Source: Spisula solida
Taxonomy: Eukaryota > Mollusca > Bivalvia > Venerida > Mactridae
Direction: 5' to 3'
Assembly: GCA_947247005.1 (NCBI GenBank)
Contig: OX365959.1
Coordinates: forward strand, 41,819,097-41,883,096
DNA length: 64,000 bases
The translations under genes and the position numbers were made by a program. The number at the start of each line of letters is the position of its first letter. Positions within the stretch are counted from its first letter, which is position 1. Below, piece by piece: positions 35,013 to 45,077 of the stretch. The notes under the pieces are model-generated. The model did not search any database, was not told the DNA's origin, and saw nothing but the letters and a program-made list of their open reading frames with translations.

Positions 35013-36716
35013 TTAAGACATTGCTACATTTGTATAGTTTATTCTTATCATTGATATCCAACATTTAAATTTCTCAATACCCATTTTTCTGAGAGCAACA
35101 TTTTGGACTATTTTCTTCATGCCCGCTCCAATCGGATCCCAATGAAGCCTCGCTGGACAGCAGTACTTGACAGTTTCTGGCTTAGTACTTTCCGTCAGTA
35201 TCTTTCTCTTGACCATATCAAATGTGTGATCACTGAAACACAACACATGCACTTATCAGAATTGTCAAATATGATACGCTAGAGTATGGGATTACATTAT
35301 TATGTTTATAACTGCTTGACCAATGAACCAAATTATTTTGATATGAACTAAAATTATGCCGAGTATAGCCTTTATTTGCCAGTCAGCTTTCTGCTGAAAT
35401 ATGACTGGAATACTATTACCTCCACCCGTAGTTTAACAAGATCACTAACCATTGAGCTACGGAGGCACGCCAATTTAACTAAGGTGTTATTTTTATGACT
35501 TTGATGTAAAACTTAATTGTTGGACATATTAAGTCAATTCTTATTGGTTGAAAATAAGCTCGATGTGTTCTTTTCTATGTTACTTGGAATGTAATGAGCT
35601 GAATTTTGATTGGTCGATGGTGTATGGCGCCGACACATTACGCCACGTATGATAATAGCATTTAGAATATAACCTACATGTACATTTTGAGTCAACAAAT
35701 CGCCGATTTTTGCGGTTAAATGAAAATTTAATAAAAACAATTTCTCTCAACCGACGTAACGTCATGTATTGGTGCAAATTTCTAACGGCCAATCAAAATC
35801 CAGGACGTTATATTCTAACATATGATTAACAGGCCTACACGGGAGATGTGTTTCTTGGTAATACAGCATACCCTTCAGCACATGCCCTGTAAAACGACGT
35901 GTCTTTGTCGAACAAAGTCAAACAGCCTTGACTTGTAGACTTGTTTTCGACATGTTCAGCATACTAATGTTCTGAAATAGGTGAACATTGTCTTATAATA
36001 TATGCAGATTAACAGCGCGTCGTAAGTAATGATAATAGATTTTGTGACAGCCCCTTATTATCTCAAATACTATTCGACTATGAACTAAGTCGAGCTACTC
36101 AGTGACCCTTAGTATAAAATATTGGTCTGTATCTCAAATGCTTTCTTCAATATAATCATTAGTATATTGACACAGTTTATCACGTAACGCAATAATTGAA
36201 CTTCAACTGTATGGTTATGTCAATCTTTTGGCATTTTAAAACATAAATATTAGTTGATAAGATGTGTAAAAAGAGCCATTTCTTGGCGTACTGAAACACC
36301 CGCCAGATATGAGACGTGAGACATACTATGACAAAATCGTTCGTGATACATACTATTTACGTAAAATGGAAATACACTGCCTAATATTGCACTATGAAAA
36401 TCCATACAGGTTTCGTTTACGATATAATTAAACATTTCATATAATTTTATACTTCTTTCGTCGCATAACAGCTAATGAGTCTATAATTTGCCAAATGTGT
36501 ATTCAATGCGTGCGACATACATGCCTTGCGCTAAAACTGTTGATCAAATTCAATGAGTGTTCTCGAAATATGTACAAATTATGAGGCAAAAGTAAGTTCT
36601 AACGTTCGAAAGAAAGCAATGCGCATATGATAGGCTTTGTGCAGTTTTGATATAGAGGTTATAAGACATATAACACGAAGAAAAGTTGGTACTTACTGAG
36701 GCAAAATATCCGCCAT
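35013..36716 (-). CDS. Element 2 gene B: 79-residue predicted protein
   Basis: Exon 1 is 36716-36697 in the right TIR, the same 20 coding bases as gene A. Exon 2 is 35232-35013 after TTGTGTTTCAG. The joined frame is exactly 80 codons including TAA: MADILPHDHTFDMVKRKILT, continuing through YCCPARLHWDPIGAGMKKIV. I recognise no domain. The protein is basic and carries a CC pair. It faces gene A tail to tail. That a shared exon opens cleanly into two different downstream frames supports the model. The splice sites are predicted. The interior may have lost coding sequence compared with element 1. Confidence 0.45.
35390..35467 (-). other. tRNA-like relic
   Basis: The minus strand reads GCCTCCGTAGCTCAATGGTT then AGTGATCTTGTTAAAC, which resembles the acceptor, D-arm and anticodon-arm side of a tRNA. 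The following part lacks a B-box, so it is a tRNA-derived fragment at best. Confidence 0.3.
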
Positions 36717-36761
36717 TATTCGTTTAACATACTAGACGATGTCACGTGATTACCGCCCGTG
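36255..36761 (-). repeat. Right TIR of element 2
   Basis: About 507 bp, uninterrupted, so it shows the state of the left TIR before the repeat at 31859 inserted. Confidence 0.8.
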
Positions 36762-36865
36762 TAAACGTATTGTGTACTATCAGAATAACGAAGAGCTGCA
36801 TACAGAGCACCCATCAGTGCTGCGTGCAGAAGCTACATAAGGTAACATAAGGTAACATAAATCCG

Positions 36866-37050
36866 TAAAGTTCAAGTTCATCGATGTAACGTTGAATCGA
36901 TATTCGTACCTAAATAAATCGTACCTGATAGTTCGGACCAATATCATCAAGCAATTTAAAGGTGTTTTTTTCACGTATTGGTGTGTTGCAAAATTAAGAT
37001 AAAGTGTCTAATATGTTGGTCTATATATATATAGTTTGAAAAGGGTAGCA
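36866..37050. repeat. Dispersed repeat R, 3' half
   Basis: Matches 13870-14060 and 57180-57380. Together with 31160-31345 it forms one copy split by element 2 and short flanks. Confidence 0.6.
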
Positions 37051-37701
37051 CTATTTGATTAGTCAAGAGTACTGCGATGAGACATTTTCATTTGGGGTCA
37101 AAACGTTGGGTATCGGGTCAAATAAGAAAAAACGTTGAGGGTCCTCTTTCGATGGTTCTAAAACAGTTCGTGTCTGCTGCTCATGTATTGCACAACAGAC
37201 TATTCTTTATTGAACAAAACAAACCATCGGTATCCACTCGACGGACTTGCAACCCGACACATGCGTTAAATCAATCAAAGGTGCCAGATGCGGTGTTTCC
37301 TAAAACATAATAAATGGTTGTTAAAAAAAAGATTATGTGTATCATTGTTCAAAGGTCGATCTTTAAGTTCATACGGAATTTACATGGGAAATACAGAGTA
37401 CATCCATTCTGACAATCACAATTATTACAAAATTCGTCCGATCCTAACATATTAGCGCTGGATCGAAGCAGAATGGATACCGCTACTAACAACTACCAAA
37501 GAAATGTGCAAACATTCGAGATCACAGTTTGACCTAATCCTTATGAAGCTTGGTCATAATGTTTCTCTTTGTGTAATCTTTCTTACAAGGGGGTGAACAA
37601 TTATAAGAACTATTTAATTATCATAAAAAGTATTGCTACATGTCAGAACATGTACGGTTCAAAACTTACAAAATTAAAAAAAAACTTTCTTCTACTTTCA
37701 G
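37051..37701. other. Upstream region of the second C2H2 gene
   Basis: Nothing recognisable apart from a short GAAGCTTGGTCATAATG phrase near 37545, echoing the AGCTCACCTG repeat body. Confidence 0.4.
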
Positions 37702-37810
37702 AAGTGAATGGATTGTGGAACTGTAGGCACATAAACCTACACACAACACTGAAAAAGCAACTGACTCATCTCTTCATCATTCAACTGAACTACCTGTGAA
37801 AAAAGCAATC

Positions 37811-38749
37811 ATGGATCACTCTGTGAAAACTTTCATTTGTGGAGTTTGTGAATCTGTATTCAGGACAATTTCTTCACTTAAAATTCACATGAGAGTTCAT
37901 ATTGGCGAAAAACCATTTAATTGTGGTATATGTGGATCTGTATGCAGCACAAAAGGCGTACTTAAAGTTCATATGAGAATACATACTGGTGAAAAACCGT
38001 CCAAGTGTGATATGTGTGGATCTGCATACTCTGGAAGCAATATTCTAAAACGTCACATGAGAGTACATACTGGTGACAAACCATTCAAGTGTGATATATG
38101 TGGTTCTGCTTACTCTAAAAAAAGTACCCTGACAGTTCACATGAGAATACATACTGGTGAAAAACCGTTCAAGTGTGATATTTGTGGATCTGCATACTCT
38201 GGAAACAATATTCTGAAACGTCACATGAGAGTACATACTGGTGAAAAACCATTCAAGTGTGATATATGTGGTTCTGCTTACTCTCAAAACAGTCACCTTA
38301 AAAGTCATAAGAGAGTACATACTGGTGAAAAACCGTTCAAGTATGATATTTGTGGATCTGCTTACTCTGGAAGCAATAGTCTGAAACGTCACATGAGAGT
38401 ACATACTGGTGAAAAACCATTCATGTGTGGTATATGTCGAACTGCATGCAGCACAAATGGCGGACTTAAAGTTCATATGAGAATACATACTGGTGAAAAA
38501 ACCGTCCATGTGTGATATTTGTGGATCTGAATTCACTCAAAACGGTAGTCTGACATTGCATATGAGATTACACGCTGGTGTAAAGCGATTCAAGTGTGGT
38601 ATTTGTGATTCAAATTTTTTCTAAAGCAAAACATGATTAATCAAATGAGAACACATTCGGGAGAGAAACCATTTAAGTGTGATATTTGTGGATCAGCGTT
38701 CTCTTGGAATCTTTCGCTGAAAAAACACCTTAGATCACATTCTGATTAA
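37811..38749 (+). pseudogene. C2H2 zinc-finger gene, 11 finger positions, two frameshifts
   Basis: ATG 37811 opens MDHSVKTFICGVCESVF. Eight fingers with TGEKPFKC linkers follow in one frame to 38515. An extra A in the GAAAAAACC run near 38502 shifts the frame. Skipping it continues into CDICGSEFTQNGSLTLHMRL and a tenth unit. A missing T in the TTTTTT run near 38618 breaks it again before the last finger (CDICGSAFSWNLSLKKHLRS) and the stop at 38747-38749. Finger 7 has Tyr for its first Cys (FKYDIC) and unit 10 has Gln for His. A leader exon starts at 37702 after TCTACTTTCAG and holds one copy of the 42-bp unit expanded in the paralogues. Either real decay or homopolymer errors could explain the frameshifts. 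Confidence 0.75.
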
Positions 38750-38759
38750 ATAACTTGAA

Positions 38760-39090
38760 TGTTTAACTGAGATGCTTGTAGTTCCGTTTACATTGGTTAA
38801 ACATTGTTTGAAAGTTTGTGTAAGGTCTAAATATGCCTACTGGATAACGATCAAACTTTTCAGCTTTTTGATTGCTGTAACTGGTTAATTCAGATTTTCG
38901 ACAGCTTGGACATAGGAGGACCATAAATTGTTTAGTTGGGCATTGTTCCTTGTAAGATTTTTTATGTTTTCTGTGCTCGGCTGGTTCAGGCGAGCATTGT
39001 GTCATGTGTGTTTTTTATGTTTTCCGTGCTTGTCTGGTTAAGCTGAGTGCTGCCTTCACTGTCTCACTTAATATTATATTTTTACTTCAA
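38760..39090 (-). repeat. Dispersed repeat shared with 63047-63400
   Basis: On the minus strand, GGCAGCACTCAGCTTAACCA and the following CACAATGC phrases match the plus strand at 63070 onward. Both copies lie just downstream of a C2H2 gene, in opposite orientations. Confidence 0.75.
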
Positions 39091-39894
39091 TGGCGTCTAA
39101 GAAATATTGTCTTTAAGATACGATATTTTCAGTCCGAGAAATATTATGTTTAACCTTTGCATTTTGAATGACAGTTTGATATATTTTTAATATCCGCACT
39201 TTTTAAAGATTGTGCTGAAAAAAATAATATTTTAATAGAATTCTCCGATCTGGCCGTTAAATAATACGGTGATTTATCATTGGTATTTTGAGAACAAAAC
39301 ATATTAGATCCAGTGTAGCATTACCACGTGACTTTTGACTACAGGTCCGTACGAGCATTGACGAGATTTGCTAGCTTAAAAAACAAAAATAGCCATTAGT
39401 ATTTATTTCTTCATCGATATTCTACGCCGTATTCGTCACGCTAGGGGGGGGGGATTATTTGCTTTCCATGAAATATAGGATCATTTTCAGCAGCTTGGTC
39501 GTTTTTCCAGGCCCCTGTGAAAACTATATTTTCACAAGGTGCTTGTCAAAACGACACAGTTTACTTTAGGAATTGTAAAACCAACTTTGCAACAGTTGAT
39601 CAAACGGAATCGTGTTTGTAAACATCACATTTTCCTGGGTGCACTATAGTTATGGACGTCCATTTCCGGGATTGTCAAATACCAAAATAATGCGGGTTTG
39701 TTTACACGATAATTTGACTCTTACAGAAAATTGATAGAAGTTAAATATAAATCATGACGCTATTTATAAATCCTTGTATGACACTGTAGATCGTTTATTG
39801 TCGTTGGTGAAACCTTAAAATGTGCAAACGTTAAACCATACTTTGTAGAAATGTGTTTAAAAGTTTTAATTGATAAAAAAGTAATTTATGTCAC
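39091..39894. other. Gene-free flank of element 1
   Basis: No gene seen. A CACGTGAC at 39326 and a GGGGGGGGGG run near 39447 recall TIR tips, but no inverted partner was found. Confidence 0.4.
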
Positions 39895-39899
39895 TATAT

Positions 39900-40349
39900 C
39901 AGAGGGGGGGATCACGTGATGATTACATTTCGCCCGTAATGGCCGCGCCCGTATGAAAATTAGGTAAGTTGCTTTTTTCTGTCTGTTTTATTCAATATTT
40001 AAATATATTATACTGACCATGTTCTGGCCAACAACGCCCGGTTTCCATTGGTATCTTGCTTTTGTCTGTAGGTGCCGTAGTTTTTGTGATTACCCTGTGC
40101 ACATTTTCGAATCGGCGACTTTCTGTTATGAAAGCCGCGATTGCATTGAGTCTTAAAGCAAACAAAGTCATGTTTTATGTCAAATATCGGACTTAGCAAG
40201 GTTATTGTCGACCGTGTATGTTCTTTTTGCACAACATCGTATCTGTGCCCTATCGGTTCAGCATGTAGAAGCATTTCTACGATTTTATTTGAGTTAATGA
40301 GTAATGGTAGCATTGGGCAATACATTTGTCATGGTTGCAATGGGTAACA
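39900..40349 (+). repeat. Left TIR of element 1
   Basis: 450 bp matching 44628-45077 in inverse with one visible difference. It carries a TCACGTGA palindrome near the tip, a GC-rich TAATGGCCGCGCCC just before the exon, and the shared first exon and donor. Confidence 0.9.
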
Positions 40350-41818
40350 GAAATCGCTCATGAAGTTTTGTTTTATCTTTCTGTAGTTTTTATTCGCGAA
40401 ATCAGTACGGACATATACTGGGTATCGCTAGTCCTGGTTATAGTCTATTAGTTATATCATTATGCCACTGAATATCTAGAATATGAATAATTAGCGGTTT
40501 CAGTGTACAAGCGTTTGATTCTAAATAAAATTAGCAACTTATTCTGTGCTACTGAAACAAGTCTGCTGCATAAATCATATTTCAACAATTACTCAAATGT
40601 AGGGCCTACTACACGAGTATATGGAATACCTAACGTCATGTGAAATTCCTATCCCCCGCACATCAAGGTCACCGCGCTGGTATTGAAACGCCGCGTCGAT
40701 CGTTTATGTAAAATACTGCTAATTGACACGGGTTAACCGATTCGTTTTTGTTGCTTATTATTTCGATTTTCGGCATAAATTGTCTATTCTATATCTATTC
40801 TATATTTCAGAAAACTATCAATGGAACACGTCTGCTCGTACTGTGGTGCTGTACTCAAATCCAGAAGTGGTTATAATAGACACGTGAGAGGCCATGAACA
40901 TCATGCTCCTTATAATTGTTGTGGAAAGGCGTTTTTCGACAGTTTAAAGTTTCGGATGCACAGGTATAGCATACTACTTCACTGTACATCTTTTTAATCA
41001 GTGAATTGCATGGCGACCCACCAAATCTCACTTCTGTTTTATTCAAACACGACCAGTAGACTTTTTGTATGTATATATACTAGTCAAACTTTCAAATGCA
41101 ACGTTTTTTTGCTGTTGTCAAAGAGTTCATACCAGTTACTAGAAAAGTTAGTCACGTTGTTCATTTAGATATATGCAGCCACGTGGTAGCAATTGGAATT
41201 TATTCGTCCTGAAACATTAGTCGTATTACTTTAGATTAGACAAGTGTGACGAACTGATTAGCATGTTTTACTATAACCATGAATATCAACGGTTAAATAA
41301 TGATACTATTTCGACTAGTTACTTATATACAGGCACATTAAGCGGAATGCAAGGTGTGCTTGATTCTACAACAGTGTAATATTACAACGACTCGCATGTT
41401 TCTGCTCTGTCTATGTCGATTTCTTTTTTATTACATACATTTATTTCTGAGTCTAGAATTGAAAATTGTGTGAATGGTTTGTTTAATTATACGTTTGTGT
41501 GCTACCGACAAATGATTGAGTTCGACTTGTGCGTATTATTTCAGATGCAGTAAGCATGGCTCAGAACCTCAGGAAACCTGCGAGACTTGTGGAAAATCAT
41601 TTGCCACTCGACAACAGGTACAACAGCATGTTTCTCTTGTTCACAACGATGAGAAATATAAATGTGACACATGTAGTGCAGAATTTAAGTCTAAGAGAAG
41701 TCTTCGGGACCATACCAATATGCACAATGGTGAAAAGAAGCACATGTGTAGATGTGGCAGGAGATATCAGTATGCTAGCGGACTGTACCGACATAAACAT
41801 GATACTAAGCATATTTGA
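39953..41818 (+). CDS. Element 1 gene A: five-finger C2H2 protein, 145 residues
   Basis: Exons are 39953-39963 (ATGAAAATTAG in the TIR, donor GTAAGT), 40811-40963 (acceptor TATATTTCAG, donor CAG|GTATAG) and 41545-41818 (acceptor TTATTTCAG). The joined frame is 438 nt, exactly 146 codons. A second in-frame ATG at 40821 could be the start instead. Fingers: CSYCGAVLKSRSGYNRHVRG-H, a short-spaced unit from YNCCGKAFF to H, CETCGKSFATRQQVQQHVSL-VH, CDTCSAEFKSKRSLRDHTNM-H, and CRCGRRYQYASGLYRHKHD with a final H. Spacing departs from the TGEKPFKC type of the host-like genes, so this is an unrelated C2H2 family. A likely role is binding the element's own TIRs or acting as a regulator, but that is inference. 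The frame is intact. Confidence 0.75.
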
Positions 41819-42140
41819 GTAGATTACTGATTCGTTGCAAGCAAGTTCGATCTCGTTCATTAATGTTGTTTTGATAATTTAATATGGCATAATCTGTGAT
41901 TAATCTGTGATTTCATTTTAGCTCACTTGTGCATAAAATGCCCAAGATGAGTATTTGTGGTCGTTGGATGTCCACTGCCTCTTCGTCAGAATTTTGTTGT
42001 ATTCGTCGGTTTCCCATAAACTCGGGTCAAAATGTATGTCTATGGAACAATGTTCCGGTATAATCGCCCAACCTTAAAAAGTAGCTAGGGTGAGTGACAT
42101 AGGGTCATATTCAAATTAACCTCCAATCATTTATCACAGG

Positions 42141-42690
42141 GTCCAGAGTATATCGCACGAGAAATTGATATCGAATATATTTGGAAAATCTAGGACAAAT
42201 TGATTTTTTTTATTCAACACAATGTTTGAAGTGGACATACCATGTGGTATGTGGCGTAGATTCTGGCTAAGGGCACAAGAAAAAAAAAGTCAACACTAAG
42301 TAAAACAATCGCAAGTATTTCATTCTTTGGCCGATTTTAACAGCCATAATCAATGCCGAGAATGAGCATTGTCAATGCAAAAGGAACAAACGCTCAACTG
42401 TGATGTTTTGTTGAAATATATATTAAATTGCATGGATAGTACTCATTTTCGGCATGAGCGTCGAGGAAGTTTCATTAAAATAGGTAAACATCTAAATTCT
42501 TACGGTTGTTTTATCGTTGTGTTGGCAGATTTATTCTTGCGTTCTTAGTCAGACATTACGACACATACCACGTGGTATGTCCTCACTGGTAACATGAATC
42601 CAATTTTGTATGACTTCTCATTGACTCAGTCACGACAGGAATCGATTTATCGTGTGGCATGCCTTGGACCTTGTGTATTAGTACAGTGTG
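42141..42690. repeat. Imperfect fold-back between the convergent genes
   Basis: GGACATACCATGTGGTATGT (42232 on) is inverted as ACATACCACGTGGTATGTCC (42562 on), and each is itself palindromic. Weaker pairing extends outward (TATCGCACGAGAAATTGAT against ATCGATTTATCGTGTGGCAT) and inward (GCCGAGAATGAGC against ACTCATTTTCGGC). It may be a nested element or a structural boundary. Non-coding. Confidence 0.65.
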
Positions 42691-42829
42691 ATTAACCTTT
42701 TACATATTGTTCTTGTAATTTATTAAATGTATAAGTTTACACTTTTATTTACATTTTTATTTTTAGTTTTAATGACACAAGTAGTGTTACTAGTCATATT
42801 TTCAAAATCAATACCAATATATTATAAAC

Positions 42830-42835
42830 AATAAA
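42830..42835 (+). promoter_or_regulatory. Candidate polyadenylation signal for gene A
   Basis: AATAAA about 1.0 kb past the gene A stop. It lies 30 bp from an opposed AATAAA for gene B. Confidence 0.35.
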
Positions 42836-42865
42836 GATTATGTCTTTAAAATGGGTTTCCTTTTC

Positions 42866-42871
42866 TTTATT
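42866..42871 (-). promoter_or_regulatory. Candidate polyadenylation signal for gene B
   Basis: AATAAA on the minus strand, 61 bp past the gene B stop codon. Confidence 0.5.
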
Positions 42872-42931
42872 GACTTAAATTCGCTAAGATTCTTAAATAC
42901 AAGCATCAAAAGAGATATATAGTTGAGTGGC

Positions 42932-44402
42932 CTACTCTAAACCCATACGTTTTGTAGGAACACCACAAATACATGGTCGGTTTTGTTCTATTCCAATATA
43001 TCTGTCTTCCTCTTCTAGATTCACGTATCTTCCATTTATGAACTTTTCCTTGTTCATTGCAGCGATAAGACGATGTATTTGGTCCAATGTATTCCTTGCT
43101 TGTTTCATATAGCAATCCAATTCATATATGTATGCAGTTATTGCGCTCATTGCGTATACATACTTTCCTTTTCGCCAATCTGGACCAATGGTATCTATAA
43201 GTCTTTTTTTGTTATACTCTATTTTATATCGGACTATTTCCAAATCAGATACACGTTTCGATATATTTTCGACGTGAGCCAACAGGGAGCGGTTTATTTC
43301 ATCCGTTGTAAGTATATCAATGTCACTTTCATGATATTGGTTACCTATTTCTTGACAATGTCTTCTCATGTCATTAACTGTCTGGATCAATTGCTTTATC
43401 TTACTCTTCTCTAGTTCTAAGACATATTTCCGCTGTTGTAACGTGCTACCCCTCTCGAACCCCAAAAGGCCAACACCACCCGTGTTATCAGTTAATCCCT
43501 GTTTTAATTTCTTGCCGTCAAACGTGTTACAGGCTGACTTGTTAGATAGGTATTTACTCATTTCCGAAATAGTATCATTAAATATTCCAGACTTGCGTTC
43601 TGTTCCAGCGACATACGGATCAAACTGTCTTAACACATGTACATCAAGAACGGAAACGTTTATTTCAGAGGATTCAGGGCTGAACTGTCCCCCATCAGCC
43701 GTTTTCAAGACACTTTCGCCATGGTTTTTAAACCCACCCATGAAGTTTACGAACCGTTTCCCGAATATCCTCCAACCCAGTTTCAAAAACAATTTGGTTT
43801 TCTCCGTGTACCTCATTTTCGACGAAATGAGAACCACTTAAACCACATTCCTCCACAGAAGAAAAGCTATAGTGTCGAGTGGAAACTGCTTACTTGCAAC
43901 AAGTTCAAAAAATTTTACTATGGTTGTATCCAGCCCATCTACTTTGGCCAACTCATTCATTACTTCAAGGCATAAACTGATTAGATTGGCTGTAATTGAA
44001 TTTTCTTCAGTTGTGTTGTTATCGATTGTTTTATTTTCAGGTCCAAAAGTGGCATCATCATTGTCATCATTTGACAAAGGTTCAAACTCCAACTCACATA
44101 AACGTTGGCCTACTGTCAGTGGTTCCACCAACTTGATGTTCTTTGATTCACTGCTTATTTCATCTGAGACATTGTATTCACTTTTATTTGTTGTACTTTT
44201 TGTAGGCGAATATAATGTTCGTGCTGATTTAAACTAATTACCGAAGGAGACTTGGGATGAAATAGTCCTGCTTTGAAGGGTGACTTGAATGGTGTTTTTT
44301 CTAGTTGCCGTTTCCCTGGTCTTGTGTTAGGTTGGGCGTTCTTGTTTGAATGGCGCTCCTGCGCCGAATATACGACCGAAGATTACTCTTCTTCCTCGAC
44401 AT
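42932..44402 (-). CDS. Element 1 gene B: unrecognised protein of about 490 residues, with short indels
   Basis: The second exon begins at 44412 after TTTTTGTTTCAG; the first ATG is 44402 (MSRKKSNLRSYIRRRSAIQT). The basic N-terminus continues as RPGKRQLEKTPFKSPFKAGL, then KSARTLYSPTKSTTNKSEYN and an acidic stretch. Conserved-looking blocks follow: IAFLLWRNVV, MRYTEKTKLF, FGKRFVNFMGG, NTFDGKKLKQGL...GVGLLGFE (43524 on), GPDWRKGKYVYAMSAITAYI, and CICG before the stop. Four one-base changes break the frame: near 44330 (C-run), near 44230 (A-run), 43838 (extra T giving TAA) and about 43815 (A-run). All are in short homopolymers. The FDGKK...GFE pattern could be the first strands of an RNase H-like fold, which would make this the transposase; that is speculative. 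Helical C-terminal half. I have an impression of similar invertebrate proteins, with no known function. Confidence 0.6.
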
Positions 44403-44627
44403 GTCTTAAAAACTGAAACAAAAATAACATGCGTAAGGATTACAGCGTACAATGTTTGATACTTGAATGACATATTAAGTTGAATTCCATAGAAAAAGAG
44501 CCGACTACATGTATAAAATATATACATTCTATGCCATAACACTACATGAAGTTATTTTTTATAAATAGTGACAATGACAAACAAAAATAACAACAGTTAG
44601 TGACAACTTTAGGATGTGTTACTGCTT

Positions 44628-45077
44628 TGTTACCCATTGCAACCATGACAAATGTATTGCCCAATGCTACCATTACTCATTAACTCAAATAAAATCGTAG
44701 AAATGCTTCTACATGCTGAACCGATAGGGCACAGATACGATGTTGTGCAATAAGAACATACACGGTCGACAATAACCTTGCTAAGTCCGATATTTGACAT
44801 AAAACATGACTTTGTTTGCTTTAAGACTCAATGCAATCGCGGCTTTCATAACAGAAAGTCGCCGATTCGAAAATGTGCACAGGGTAATCACAAAAACTAC
44901 GGCACCTACAGACAAAAGCAAGATACCAATGGAAACCGGGCGTTGTTGGCCAGAACATGGTCAGTATAATATATTTAAATATTGAATAAAACAGACAGAA
45001 AAAAGCAACTTACCTAATTTTCATACGGGCGCGGCCATTACGGGCGAAATGTAATCATCACGTGATCCCCCCCTCTG
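44628..45077 (-). repeat. Right TIR of element 1
   Basis: Inverse of 39900-40349. It ends internally at TGTTACCCATTGCAACCATG. Confidence 0.9.
45014..45024 (-). other. Shared first exon in the right TIR (gene B leader)
   Basis: This has the same bases as 39953-39963 (ATGAAAATTAG, then GTAAGT). Spliced to 44412 it reads ATG AAA ATT AGT TTT TAA, a five-codon upstream frame, so for gene B it would be leader, with translation from 44402. The intron is 601 nt. Confidence 0.55.

Larger units (their letters stand above)
31460..36761. mobile_element. Inverted-repeat element 2: convergent genes with first exon in both TIRs
   Basis: The left end CACGGGCGGTAATCACGTG at 31460 is inverted at 36743-36761, flanked by TAAAC at 31455-31459 and 36762-36766 (5-bp target duplication). 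The left TIR runs 31460-31858 and 33519-33623, split by a nested repeat. The right TIR runs about 36255-36761. They differ at several percent of positions. Each TIR holds ATGGCGGATATTTTGCCTCA followed by GTAAGT. The interior carries two convergent second exons. Without the nested insertion the element is about 3.64 kb. No recognised transposase is present. It is inserted inside a copy of dispersed repeat R. Confidence 0.8.
39900..45077. mobile_element. Inverted-repeat element 1: convergent genes driven from 450-bp TIRs
   Basis: The outer end CAGAGGGGGGGATCACGTG at 39900 is inverted at 45059-45077, and TATAT flanks both ends (39895-39899, 45078-45082). TIRs are 39900-40349 and 44628-45077, 450 bp each. 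Reading both through, I find one mismatch (T versus A within GTTCTT(T/A)TTGCAC). Each TIR encodes a first exon ending AAAATTAG|GTAAGT. Gene A (five C2H2 fingers) enters from the left, and gene B (about 490 residues, unrecognised) from the right. They converge on a 1.1-kb spacer with a fold-back and opposed AATAAA signals. Near-identical TIRs indicate a recent insertion. No known transposase domain is evident. Confidence 0.88.

Noticed and set aside
40008..40325. A 105-residue minus-strand frame in the TIR, repeated in part at 44778-44969
   Set aside because: It lies in the intron side of the TIR and is duplicated only because TIRs are identical. No splice or start support.
39900..45077. Element 1 as a Polinton/Maverick or ProtoRAG/Transib transposon
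   Set aside because: There is no DNA polymerase, integrase, capsid or RAG1-like sequence, and the tips are not CACWRTG-like. Only the 5-bp TSD and convergent gene order are shared with ProtoRAG-type elements.
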